Source: Megamerina dolium
Taxonomy: Eukaryota > Arthropoda > Insecta > Diptera > Megamerinidae
Assembly: GCA_963854835.1 (NCBI GenBank)
Contig: OY978525.1
Span: 97,853,388-97,917,387 of the forward strand
DNA length: 64,000 bases
Direction: 5' to 3'
Positions 10,685 through 25,600 of this stretch are shown here, piece by piece (position 1 is the first letter of the stretch; the number at the start of each line of letters is the position of its first letter). Below the pieces are notes generated by a model that was not told the origin of the DNA, ran no database searches, and saw only the letters and a program-made list of their open reading frames with translations. Position numbers and translations under genes: made by a program.

Positions 10685-13600
10685 ATGTCAACTGAAGAGA
10701 TACTTTATGCAAAGGTATGCAAAATGAATTTATATGGCTTCTGTGTGTAATGCAATGCAATTTTTGTAAATATGTATGTATGTTGTAATAATTTTCATCT
10801 GACTGGCTTATGTTTAGATAGTTAAACAAATTTTATACAAATTAAAATTATTGGTTTTGTTTTTAATTAGATGATGCATCATTCATTTCAAATTATGCAT
10901 ATCTTATCTATTTTAAACATTAATTTGAAATGAAATTGGTTCTATGTTTTATAGAAGCTTCGTAATGTGTTGAAGTTAAGAAATTTTATTTCTTAATTAA
11001 TTTTTGTTTAAATAAATAAATTAGTACTGAGTCGTTATCAAAACCAACTTATGTGATGATGATTAATATAAACGAGCTACCACAAAGTTGTAGTTATACT
11101 AGAGTGTACAAAATTAGCATTTGTAATATCGCAAGCGATACTCACTGAGCACTATGGTGGATACGTCTGGTTTCCATCCAATTACTTAACGTTTTGTTGG
11201 AGAAAATTATATCATGCACTGAATTACTCGTCGGTAACTTAATATTTACATAAGTGATGTCTGAAAATAGGTTCGAAAACTTTTGAAAACCTTTGTATGG
11301 TAGCAGTCATCATTCATTGTTTGGTAAAACAAATGTTATATTTAGATGAGCAAAGAGAAAAAACATCCATTTTAAAACAAACATTTACATTGGATGCTGG
11401 CGTGGTTATCAGTCGATTACGTCCATCCTTAAGCTCATTCATTTACTAATGTAAAAATCTTATGTCAACTCGATAACTCTACAATTAGCGTAATTGTCTT
11501 GTAAACTGAAAAATTTATAAATATAATTATTTTTAAATAACATAAAATGTGCGATTGGCTATATTCAGATTTTTAATTACAGATGTATTTGGAACATTTC
11601 TTGTACAGTGCTTGCATTTGAATTGTAGATAATATATTTTCATACCACGAGTATGTAGCTACATATGTATAGGGTAGATAAAGAATAGCTCGATCGCTGT
11701 TTCACTAAGTTTTCATATCACGTTCAAAGTCATATCGTGAATTCCAATTGTTTACATGCCATTTTGTCTATAAAACTGAAACATAGCTATGTATTATTCA
11801 AAATGTGTGCAACTGAGCTTAGTTATAAATCATATACACAGAGTATGTATATTCTTTAGCGCATATTTAGAAATTCTACTAGCTATATAGGTCATCAGTT
11901 GCTCTTAATGACTTAACCACGTTCGAACTAATTAAAATAGAATGTTATTTTAGGGCGCTCGAATATGGATACCACACACCGAAGAAGTATGGGAGGGTGC
12001 AACACTCCAAGACGACTACCACAAAGGCCATAAAGTGATGAAAATTGTGAAAGATACTGGTGCAGTAATAGAGTTATCGATTAAATCTAGCGGCGTCCAT
12101 AAATTACCACCATTACGAAATCCTGCTATACTAATTGGACAAAATGATCTTACATCATTATCGTATTTACACGAACCGGGCGTACTTCATAATCTACGAG
12201 TACGCTTCTGTGAGCGTCAAATTATTTATACATATTGCGGCATCATATTGGTGGCCATCAATCCATATGCCGAATTGCCATTATATGGATCGAGTATCAT
12301 ACGTGCGTACCGTGGCCGTGCCATTGGTGAATTGGAACCACATATTTTTGCATTAGCCGAAGAGGCGTATACCAAATTGGAACGAGAGAAATGCAATCTA
12401 AGTATTATCGTGAGTGGTGAATCGGGTGCTGGTAAAACTGTATCGGCCAAATATGCAATGCGATATTTTGCTGCAGTCGGCGGTTCCGAATCTGAAACTC
12501 AAGTCGAACGCAAGGTATTAGCATCCTCACCCATAATGGAGGCATTCGGCAATGCGAAAACAACTCGCAATGATAATAGTTCACGTTTTGGAAAGTTCAC
12601 CAAATTACTATTCAAAAATAATATGAGTGTTATGAATTTGACTGGAGCAACGATGCACACATATTTATTGGAGAAATCACGTGTTGTTTTTCAATCGCTC
12701 GGTGAACGTAATTATCACATATTTTACCAGCTTTGCGCAGCGCGTGATGCTTATCCAGAATTAATTTTAGGTAAGTTCAACTTTCTCTCTCTTTAAATCT
12801 ACATACTAGGTGTCTTTTATATCGACCTATTTTTTTTATGAGGATTCTTCAACTATTTTGCCTTTTTAACTTGTTATGGATTGGGCTGTTAAAAAAAAAT
12901 ATATAAAAATATTTGGCACCTATAGGCCCTTTGCGTGAAGCTTCCCTTCCAATACTGTTGAGCGTGTTAAATTTTGGACAATATTAGAATGGACCTTCTA
13001 TTAGCCGGTTCCCCACGGCAGAACCCTTTTCGCCAATTGCTTATCGGTAGGTGGGTACCTATCGAAAGAAAAATCATTTCAATATTAAATTGTGCTTCAG
13101 CCAGGGATTGAACCCACGACCTACAGATGAGAAGGCCAACGCACTGAGCTACGCCATTGGGCAGTTTACAAAACATAAAAATCATAAAATCGTGGTGCTT
13201 CACGCACGATTTTATGATTTTAAATTTCCAAATTAAAACAGTCAAAAATTGTGAGTGGGGGATATAGCCTCAAATGATTTAAAGAATGCATGACGCTAAC
13301 GAAGAATATACAAAGAATTCTATCAGGACTTCCAACAACAAACTGCAAACTGAAACAACAGCTCATAAAAATTGCAGTGCTCTCCGATAACTCCAGTAGG
13401 TTCTACATGAAGGAAAATTCATTTACTGAAATGTTTAATTTGATGAACCTAACCAAACCTGTATTTAATTGGGTGTAAATTGAGTTATTTGAAATAAGTA
13501 TATAAGGAATCGAGTAATAAATAAAATAGTTATGAAGAAAAATTTTGGCTGCATTTAGGATCCGCCAATGACGAAAAATTTTTACGACCCCAAATTCCTC

Positions 13601-16600
13601 TCAAAATAAGCTTTCAAACTACAAATTATTTTTTCGCGCCCCAGTTTAGGGTATTGTACCTATTGCTATAAGCTGCCCGAGCTGAATGAAACCATCACTG
13701 TTGAACACCACCAACTACAATTGCTGCAATTGAGCCGAGAACTAAAGGACAACCGGCCAGAATATGCGAAAAGGCACGATAAAGGGATTTTCAACACGAA
13801 AATGCTCGGATCGGAATGTTGCAAAAGTCGTCAAGTACACATTGGAAACGCTGAACTGGGATGTGCTACACCCCTGAAGAATCTGTAAGCTGCCTGAAAG
13901 ATGGGGAAAATAATAGCCACCGACAAACAATACTTTGAACAAAAAAAAAAATATATAAAATTTATATTTATATTTATTTCACACTGCCAATTAAACGCTC
14001 AGTGCTGTCTGTCCCGTATATAAGAACGGATACCCCACAATTTGCGTCAACTACCATAGTACTTAGCATCGCATACAAGGTCCTATCGAGCGTAATGTTT
14101 GAAAGATTGAAACATATGCTCAACAACCCGATTGGACCTTATCTGTGTGGCTTCAGATCTAGTAGATCTACCATCCACCATATTTTCACACGACCCCAAT
14201 TCCTGGAGAAGACCCAGGAGAAAAATATCGATACACTCCAATTATTTGTTGATTATAAAACAGTTGACAGTCCCTTACCGGACTGTCAAAAGCCGTTTAA
14301 TAGTGAATGGGATTTCAGACGTGCGACTTCTTAAATATTATTATAAAGAAGAAGTATTTAGTGTCAACAAATAAAGAGTCCGGACGTCTTGGACAGCACG
14401 TCACTGTTGATAACTATGCTTTTGAAGTAGTGAAGCACTTTGTCTATCTTGGAAACAGCATTAACACCAGTAATGACGTCAGCTTGGAGATATTGCGTAG
14501 GGTCATTCTTGCGGCGCGGTGCTACTTTTGAGAACTCATATGGGAAGTTGAGCCCTCTCTCTCTACTCTACACTCTACAAGTATCTCATCATTACTGTCC
14601 TTACATATGGTGCCGAAGCCTGAACAATTTCCACCTCAGATGAGAGAATTCTCAGAGTTTTCGAGAGAAAAGTTTTACGCGAGATCTTTGGACGTATTTA
14701 TATTGGCGGCGAGTTTCGAATAAGATACAGTCATGGGCTGTATGAGCCATATGCCGACAATAACACGCTCCAATTAAGAAGATGTTATATTTGGAACCCG
14801 CTGGTGGACGACATAGTAGAGGCAGACCAACCTCCGGTGGAGACACTAAGTACTGTAGGACTTGACTGGGCTTGGAACTTTTAACTGGCGCCAGTTAGCA
14901 AACAAAAGAGATAATTGCTGAAGCATGCTAAATTTGATCGACTTTCAGTTGGAATGTACACATAAGTATGCCAGTAATAAAGAGTTCAATTCTCTAAAAA
15001 ATCGTAAATGAAGTTGGGTGTTTAGATCAAAACGAAATTTGAACTACCCATACATACCCGTACCAGTTTAATATGCATAGAAACGTATTTATTTATCTGA
15101 GAGTGTTGTTTTGTAAGATTATACTAATTATAATCTTTTCTCATTTAGATCATCAAAATAAGTTTGACTATTTGAATCTTGGACAATCGCCGGATATTGA
15201 GAAGGTATCAGATAGTGAGCAATTCAAAGAGACTATTCAAGCAATGACTGTATTGGGTTTCAGTACACATCAAGTAAGTGTATTTTTATTTGATATGGAA
15301 TAGAGCAAATGTAATTAAAAAAATGTATATAAATTTTCCCTAGGTTATGGATATCTTGAAGATACTTGCCGGTATATTACATTTAGGCAATATTAAATTT
15401 ACACACAAATACAAAAGAGATCATGAGGAAATTGATCCAGATGGTTGCGATATTTCCGTATGTTAAATAGTATAATTTTTTTTTTAAAGTTGTATAATTA
15501 ATTATTATTAATCTTCCTACAGCCCAATGATTTGCATTTACATGTCACTGGAGAAATGCTTAAAATAAATTCGGACAATTTACGCAAATGGTTGATATCA
15601 CGACAAATTGAATCGGTTAACGAACATGTAATCATTCCTAATAATGCATCAGCTGCACAATCTGCCAAGGATGCACTGGCAAAGCATATATATGCCAAAC
15701 TTTTCCAATATATAGTGAGTGTAATCAATAAAAGTCTCAATACTGGACGCAAGCAAAGCTGTTTTATCGGTGTGCTCGATATATATGGCTTTGAAACATT
15801 CGAAGTGAATTCCTTCGAGCAATTCTGTATAAATTATGCCAACGAGAAGCTGCAACAACAATTTAATCAACATGTTTTTAAATTGGAACAAGAAGAATAC
15901 CTAAAAGAAGGTATCACATGGACTATGATTGATTTTTATGATAATCAGCCATGTATTGATTTAATTGAATCCAAATTGGGTGTATTGGATTTGCTCGATG
16001 AAGAATGTAGGGTATGTACTATCTGTCCTGGCTTATCTTTATGGGAAAATGGAATAAATTTAATCATGTATGTACTATTTTTCAGATGCCAAAGGGTTCT
16101 GATGAAAATTGGGCTGGTAAATTGGTGGAAAAATGTAATAAATTTGCACATTTTGAAAAACCACGTTTTGGTACAACAAGTAAGAATGTTGTTTTTATGT
16201 TGGCAATTTTTTTGAAAACTTGTAATTTATCATTTTCACTTCTACACTTTACAGGTTTCTTCATTAAACATTTTTCCGATACAGTGGAATATGATGTACA
16301 TGGCTTTTTGGAGAAGAATCGTGATACAGTTTCAAAAGAACTTGTCAATGTTGTACGTCATTCAGAAATGTCATTGTGCAAACAACTCATCGAATTGGAG
16401 GAAATCGATACATTGAGTACCGATGCCGCAAAAACAACAAGTTTAGGTGGCCGCGTTATTATTACTCCAGCTAGGCAGCAGGTTGGTAATTGTCTTGAGT
16501 TGTTCATTCCTCCACATACATACATCGCATATTAGACCAGAGCAAATTTTCAGAATATGCATTTTTTTTTTTATGCGTTGCCAAAAACAATTGTTAAATA

Positions 16601-19600
16601 TTCAGACTTTGCAAATATCTGACCAATAATATATTTTGTACTCCTGAAGGCGACAATTGAAAATAAGAATAGTCAATTGTAAATGAGATTAGTCATTTTA
16701 AAATGTGAAAGCGTTAGTTATAAATGAGAGAGCGTCAAATGAAATGCGAATGCGTTAATTGTAAATTAGAAAGCGTCAAATAGCGAAAGAATCAAAGCCA
16801 CATGTAAATGGGTCAAATATAGAAGGCAGAGATTACCGTATTTAGAAAAGCTCGAGGATGATGCAAAGGCCACATGCATCATCGTTCAATGATGATGCAA
16901 TCACCCATCAAGAAATGCCAGTGGGCACATAAAAAATTGTATTTATTGTAACTATTTCAAAACTATGTAATAAAAATGAGTTTCTCATTTTCATTTGACG
17001 CTTTCTCATTTACAATTGACATCTTATTTTCAAATGACGCTTTCTCATTTACAATTTACAATTGGAAATGAATTAAAAATTGTAATCCAATATTTTTTTT
17101 TTTTTTTGTTGCTCACAAGTTTAACAAAAATATTCAACGCATAAGGAAATCATATTCAAAAAAATCCCATATATTTTAATTGAATTGATCTAATGCATAG
17201 ATGTATGTATGTAAAGAATGTTGCTAGTATCAATTTCGTTTAATACGTCTATTCAAGTGTACAGATTGTAAAATAATGAAAATATTATTTTTCCATTTCC
17301 ATTGAAATTTTGGTTTACATATTATGAAATATGCCCATCTACCAACACGTATGTATGTATATGCTCGTGCAAATGTCGCTGCCTGAATTGCATATTGCAA
17401 ATAGACGTCTAATGATTACCGTAAAAGAGTTAGTTTTTCTTGTTGTCGTTGGTTGTAGCATTGGTTTGTTGTTTCTTTTCATTTTGTTCTTACCTTCCAT
17501 TTAACGACTATAATACAATTAATATAAAATTGAACATTTTTTGTTTCTTTATTATATCATACTAATATACTACTATATACTACATATGTATGTACATTAA
17601 GATGCCTAACAAAATAATAGGCTATTCTAACCAACGTAACATTAAGTTTGGTTTTTTTATTTTATTTATGATGCAGCTTAATGTACATATAAATGTTGTT
17701 CTCATAAGTTTATATTCATACAGGGGGATTTTTTCTTGGTATCTAAAAATTATAAATATAATAATAATAGCATGTTTTAAAATACACAACGTCGTAATGG
17801 AAATGCCTACTCAAATAATAAAAAACTGCATGCCAGAAATGTTAAATACATTACATCCGCTACATCTGGACTCAGTCTCAAAACTACGTTTTTCAGAGAT
17901 TATGCTAAATTTTTATCAATAACTACAGGGAAAAAAAAATAACTAGAAAAAATAATTATATATAAAGTACTAAAATATATATAATTATTTTAAGTACCAA
18001 TTATAATTGGCAGTATACCATGCCACCATCAAAAGTTAATGTTCAAGATTAATTTGTGCACAAAACGTTGTAACTCCATTTAATTATAATTGATTTATTT
18101 ATTTATTGATCTAAACGATGATTTAATTATGCACTATACACAATACGAAAATTACCTCCAATTCACTATTAGTCTACTAGCCCCTAGGTAGGAATATCCG
18201 CGTGATATGACAATGGGCCTTCTTGGCCTTGGCATCTCTATGAGAGATGTAATGTATTGTTGAGGTATAAGAGTAATGCAAATTAAAAAATCTATTGTAC
18301 AACGCTCTTCTGGTATAGGCTGTGACTTAAAATCACATCCAGTCCCACTACCTACTACTAGACTAACGTTACTATTTCTTTGCCTATTATCAAATATTAT
18401 CCCAGGTATTTACGTCTGCTGTGCTGTGTCAGCGCTTCACAGCTACTTAATATGTGCTTTAGCGACTCAGTTTCTTCATCCCAAAATCTGCACAATGGAC
18501 TTGATTCTATTTCTGAATTTCTCAAATGTCCCTTGAGCCTACAGTGACCGCTCAAAAGGCCTGTTAAACGTGTTAAACCCAATGCAAAATTCAAATCTTT
18601 TGCAATCATAATTACGCAACAGTAGTTTGGATTATCTTAACCCTCGGTGACTTACAAAGGGTGCCTGTCTCTTTTGTCTTTTTGTTCTCTTAACACCCCT
18701 ACTCCTGTTTCTATACGGCAATAAGGTTCTGGCCCAATCATTATCGTAGAAACTCCTTTTCTGGCGAGTTCGTCAGTTAGTGCATTGCTCTGGATTCGTA
18801 TGTGTCCAGGGCTCCAGCAGAGACTGATTTTATTCTTTTCCCTTGCTGATTTAGTTTCTGCAGACAGACCCATACTAACTTGGAGCCCACCTCGTATGAG
18901 CAACGTGCTTGAAGGGAAGCTTGGCTGTCCGATAGTATCCCTATTTCCTTTTTTTTTTGTATGTTCTATTTAGATTACACTGCGCAAGAATCTCTGCTTA
19001 AAAAATACTTTAATAATCTCCCACGGGTACTGAATGTTTGGTTCTAGGTCCTTCGGTCTTTGACCGGTCAGTGTAATACATAATTATGTGTTCTTTCAAG
19101 GAGCAAGTAGCGTCTAAGTTGCACCATTCCTTTTTGTAAATTAATTTTACAGCAGAGCGTCTCTCGAAGTGAAATTGCTTACTTATTTTGTCCTGTGGAA
19201 TATCAATAGAGACTTTTTGCAACATATCTCTACGTCCAATAGCCCTTTACCAGACCCTGTCTTTGCATTGTCTTCTGCCATTCTTGTTACGGTTGCTTCT
19301 GCTACCTTTCTTACAACCATGTGTAACGGAGTTAGGTTCAGGATTACTTCTAGTGGTGCTGTTGGATAGGCTCTACCTATGAACGCTAGTCTCTAACCAA
19401 ACCTAACCTAAAATTATGGTTTCAACAAGATATGAAAATATAAAATGACTAAGATATACCCTATTAACACCGCATTTATAAAGTACTTGGATTTTCGTTT
19501 AAATTACTCGATCAAAATACGAAGTTGATAATAATTTTGTAATTATAATGATAATGAGAACTCTGAAATTTCTGATATGTAACTTTTTAATTTTTGAGAC

Positions 19601-22600
19601 GTTGTGTTATGTATTTATATTTTAATCTTGATATTTTATAATATACTTTTATATTAATATACATACTTGCATGCTTAAACTAATACAATGTTGTCGTTTC
19701 GGTGACGAAAATATTATTCTATAATAAAATTTACTACACTATTACAGATAGCACCATCGAAACAACATCGTCGCTCTGTTGGTTCACAATTTCGTGATAG
19801 TCTTTCATCGCTCATTTCGACATTACATTCGACAACACCGCACTATGTGCGTTGCATTAAGGTGAGTATGTTCATCCCATATACGGAAATTATCTGACAG
19901 TTTTTTTTTTTCTATTTCCATATGTATGTCCAATTAGCCCAATGATAATAAGATCGCTTTCAAATGGGAGGCTGCGAAAATTGTTCAACAATTGCGTGCG
20001 TGTGGTGTACTCGAGACGGTTCGCATTTCAGCGGCTGGATTCCCTTCACGTTGGCTATATCATGATTTTTATATGCGCTATCAGCTGTTGTGTAATCGTG
20101 CACTCGTAACTAAAAATGATCTGAAGCAATCATGCCGTAATATAGTCGTTAAATGGATTCTCGACGAAGATAAGTATCGCTTTGGTAATACGCAAATATT
20201 TTTCCGTGCCGGACAGGTGGCATTTCTCGAACAGATACGAGCTAATTTACGCAAGAAATACATTACGATCATACAGTCGGTGGTGCGACGTTTCATTTAT
20301 CGTAGACGCTTTCAACGTTTGCAACAAACTGCTTTGGGCATACAGCGATTTGCACGTGGCTATTTGGCACGTCAGAAGGCACAACAGTTGCGGGAACAGC
20401 GTGCTGCCCTCATCATTTCAAAATATGCACGCGGTTGGCTGTGTCGTCGTCGTTATGTGCGCTTACGCCACTCCGTCTGTGGCATACAACAGTATGCACG
20501 TGGAATGCTTGCACGCAAACGATTCCAGGAGGCATTGGGTATGTTGTCGCGTCGTATATGAATTTTGTTTGTCTCTGAGTTCATCCTAATCGTTTTGTTC
20601 ATATATCCAGATCATCATCGTGCAATACAAATCCAACGTTTTGTCAGAGGTTACCTGGCACGTCGTCTGTATCAAAAGAAACGACGAAACATTATCATCT
20701 GTCAGGCAGCTGTGCGACGATATCTTGCCCGATGTCAATTCAAACGTATGAAGGCTGAAGCCAAGACAATTTCACACATTCAAAAGATGTACAAGGGTCT
20801 TGAAAATAAAATCATCTCAATGCAACAGAGAATCGATGAGCTCAATCGTGATAACAACAATTTGAAACATAAGACGAGTGAGATTTCTGTACTAAAGTGA
20901 GTATTATACATACTATAAATATGATACTTGGATATTGCCAGAGATTCGAAATTTTTTGAGAATTTAGATGAAGAGTCTGAATATAATCTCAAACGATCGA
21001 ATGCAATGAAAAGTGAGAAAATCTCTAAAAATGGAACTTTTGAATTACATCTCTTTATTATTGAAGGTGCGATATATCCTACATTACTAGAGTTGAACTC
21101 AGTTTATAGGGTATTAATATTCCCGGAAGTTTTGCCTTCTTGTGTTCCCCTGCAGTTTCGATAGTTTTCATTTGAAAATATCCTCATTTTAGTTAGGTGA
21201 TAATTCATCCTACAATGGCCTGTGAGTATTCCCGTAATGATTCTTGGATTATTGTTGGTCGAGAGTGTCCCAGTATATTTTTATTTTTGTGTCTTCTTAC
21301 TTTTTGTATGGACAAGGCTTCCTTAATCAGGCCACAAAGGGTGTTGCTGTACCCTTCCTAGCTAGCTTGTGTGCTAACTCATTTCCTCCAACTCAAATGT
21401 GTCCCATGTCCCAAATTATCCACACCTGATTACATTAATCAAGTTTATTGAGCTTGTCAAGACAACTCAACATATTTTTTTATGTCACTTGGTGAGATAT
21501 TTTTGCTTGAAAGACGTTACTTTCGCAGCGTTGTAACGTTACTTTGAAAGGGATCCGAGTATTTTGATCCTGGGCCCACAATACTGTATATTGAAATATA
21601 GATATACCTTTCCATTTGTTTTTATTAAGGCGTTCAATTTTGTATCGCTAAATAAAATTAAATTCCGGATGCTTTGCGGCTCTCAGTGTTGAGATCTCAA
21701 GAATGTCATAGTCCGATATTGATAGCAGTCATCCTTAGAAGAGCCCATTTTGTTTGGAACTGGATACGGACTTAAAGGGATGTAAGTTCTAAAAGGACTT
21801 CTTACGATACTGTCTGTCTTTGGAATCTGAAAAGTATAATGATAAAACTAAATGCACATGTGGGCATTACGATACGATTTATCCCATAAAAAACGTTGTT
21901 CTTTAAAAAAGTTCTCTAACTCGCCTAATTCCGGATAGATTGCAGAAATTTTTTTCTGTAAATGATATCATGAATTCTCTTTCTTAGTCGAAAATTTATC
22001 GTAAATCTCGTCGCGATTGAAAAAATACATAAATTTATTAATTTCTCCACATAAAAACCCCCCAAATTGTAAGGATTACGAGAGCACAAGGAAACTAAAG
22101 AAATTATAGAGCCAGGTACCTCAAAAACCGGGGAATTGAAATTAAAAATTCCTTAAATATACCCAACAACTTATTATATTATATATTGAATTATAGGGCG
22201 AGGTATACCAAAACCGGGAATTTTAAATCGAAAAAAAAATGAAAATATTTTAAGATCTCGGAAAATTTAAACATTAATTATCTCAAAAATTTGAATTTTC
22301 GGACCTAAACCTAACAGAGCAACTATGGAGATATTAAAATCTTTTTAAGAAATCCTGTAATAAAATCGAGAGAACTTGGAAATGAAAAAGCGAAAGTTTT
22401 TGTGCCTTTTAAAAGGGAAATCACATTTTTAACTCGTTGGGAAGATCCATAGTCTTGGCAAAATTGGTTTCACCACAAAATAAAAAAAATTGTGGCACCT
22501 ATAAGCCCCGAAGGACTCATTGGCCGTGCTTTTCTTCCATTACTGTTGTGTGTGTTAAATTTTGGACTTCATTAGAAGGGACCTACTTTTTTTAGCCGGT

Positions 22601-25600
22601 TCCGAACGGTAGAACTCTTGCGACATCACTTTTTCTGAGCTTTGTCACAGAGTTATTTTAGAAGCTTTTCCTTGGCAAATTGTTACTGCCGGAAGAATTG
22701 TCAATTGCTTCCCGACAGGTGGGTACCGTTCGAAAGAAAAATTTTTTCGATATTAAACTTGTTATGCTTCAGCCTGGGATTGAACCCATGACCTACAGGT
22801 CAGAAGGCCAACACACTAACAACTGAGCTACGACACCCAATGCAGAGAACTACGAAATTAAAAAATTTAAGGCTTTGTGCCCTTTAAAAAGGAAATCACC
22901 TTTTTAACCCGATGGGAATATCCACATTCTTGCCAAACTTGGTTTCACCACAAAATTGTATATGCTATGTTCGAAAAAAGCGAACAAATTAAAAAAAAAA
23001 TTATACCTTATTCCACATAAAGATGTGGGTATTTTTAGATATTCTGTGCAGTGATCATCATTCACAATTATTGCATGTATTTTATGTTATTGCCTGTTTC
23101 TTTTTAGAATGAAGCTAGAATTGAAAAAAACATTGGAGAATGAATTGAAAAATATGAAATTGGTATTGGCTGAAAAGGATAAGACAATTGCAGCGCTGAA
23201 TAAGCAACTCGAAGTGGAGCGTGATGAAAAAATGCTTTTGCTGGAAGAGAAGGATCACACACAGGAGGAGTGGGCGCAACAGAAACAAGTGTGGCGCATC
23301 GAGAATGAAGAGTTGCGCAAGCAATTGGACGATATGATCGAAATGGCAAAGAATGCCGAAACGAACGCAGTGATGCAACGTGAACGTATCTTCTCGGAAG
23401 TCGAGACAAACGAGATAAATGAAGCCTACCAGCGTGCACTAAAAGACAAAGAGTTTATTGAACAAGAAAACTATATGTTGAAAGAGGAGTTGAATCGTTT
23501 CCACAAAACCAACTATAGCGGTGAATATGGGCATATGCGTTCAATAAGTAATGCTTCGAGTCAAAATGACGAAGATATTGGTTATGGATCGGCTAAAAAT
23601 ACAATGGAATTGCGTCGTAATCAATCGCGTACGAAAATGGAAAATAATAATAGTCAACAATCGATGGAGACACATCCGAGAATTGGTGAGTATAACTTAA
23701 CCAATACACTCACGTGCGTAGTAATTGTTATCTATTTCTTTTGTGCAACCTGCAGAAACAACAGATGCTACACCAACCAGCGGTCAGACATGTTTAATAC
23801 TAAAATTACGTTCAATACTTGAGGAGGAGAAGAAAAAGAATAAATATTTAAATGAACAATTGGACAAAATGACGAATCGCAATAAGACAACTGAAGATTC
23901 CATTAGGTAAGACGAAAGAGAAACAGTGTCGCATCGAAGATTTATAACGTTGACATTTCACATTTTAGGGTATGTGAATTGGAAGTTGAAAATGAGAAAA
24001 TACGAAATGATTACGAATTGCTACGTTGTAGTATACAACGTGGCAATGAAATGCAAGAAATTGATGGTAAGCGAATGTGAACATTTTGTTTTTACAATAT
24101 TAATCATCACTGCACTATTTTATACGATATTTATAGCACAATATTCCGCATTGCAAGAGGAGCTAAAACGTAGACGTGATGAATGCATTCAACTAAAGGC
24201 AGTATTGCGGCAACAAAGTCAATCACTCAAATCGTTCAGCAATGTCAACGTATCCATTCGCAATAGTGACTTGAAGAATATGCATGATAATGAACTGATG
24301 GAAGCCTTCCAAGCTCAAAAATTAGTGAACCGGTAATGAATGAAGTCGTTGTTAGTTTGTAATGATTTAAAATACATTTTTTTTTTTTTGCACAGACAAC
24401 TCGAATCAGAATTGAGTGCTCTAACTGAGGAGAATAATGCGCATTTAGCTGAATTAACACGACAAATCGATGAGCTGCGCAACGAGAAGGCACAGTTGGA
24501 GGAACTGTTGCAGACGAGCCTAGACGATATCGAAGAGAGCAGTATTGAAACGTTGCTTCAAAATGAACGCTATTTACGTTTCGAATTGCAACGAGCTCTA
24601 ATGTTGTACTCACAATTGCAGGAGGATATGAACGTATTGACACGCCGATTTGAAGCACTCAAACAGGGTAATGAAAAATTAGCCTTCAAACTGCAAGAGC
24701 ATGGCATTAGTGATGATGTGGTGACAATGCAAAGGGATACAAATCGTAGTAGCAAACGTGTATCGCACGTGGCAAAGAGCAATAAGGTACAACATTATCA
24801 AGGTGTTATGAAATTCCACAAGGGTGATTTAGATTTAATACTGCAACGGCTTGTTACTGGCATGACCGTACGTACTGCCATTGGACTGCTGCCCGGTTTT
24901 CCGGCCTATATTATATTCATGTGTATACGGTGAGTGTCGATGGAATACGTATAACGTATGGCAAATAATTAGTAGTTACTCAAACATATAACATTTATGC
25001 AGGTATACCGATCTAATTAATGCTGATGATGAGGTTCGTGATTTATTGAGTAAATTTGTGCTACAAATTAAGAAAATTCATCGTTCACCACATATGGCTG
25101 AAGTGCGTACTCTGTGGCTAGTTAATTCAATTACGTAAGTAAATATGTCGTAGACTTTAGTAGTTTCTCTGTAAACCCATACCTCGCTATACGGGCGGGC
25201 TATATACGTTCCGGGAAAGTTGGTCGTAAATCGAAAGCTCGCTCAATTATTTTGATACAAGCCCATACAATTTTAATTGGATACTATGTAGTTTTTAACA
25301 GCATTGTCGACCTCTTCATATCGTTGTGATATCACCGAACATCTCTCTCAGCATTGTTGGACAGTATTAAAAGGAATCTACTTATATTAACCGTTTGCGA
25401 TTGACAAAACCCTTGTTACAGCACTTTTTCTGAGCTTTGTCACAGAGCTCTTTAACAAGCATTTTTTCATGGCAAATTATTACTGCTACTTTATTTGGTC
25501 TGCACTCTCGGCTAGAGGTGTGCTCGATAAAATAATCAATATTATTAAAAATATGTGCGACGGATCATGTTAAGCGAATCTTTTCCGACCCCGTATCAGG

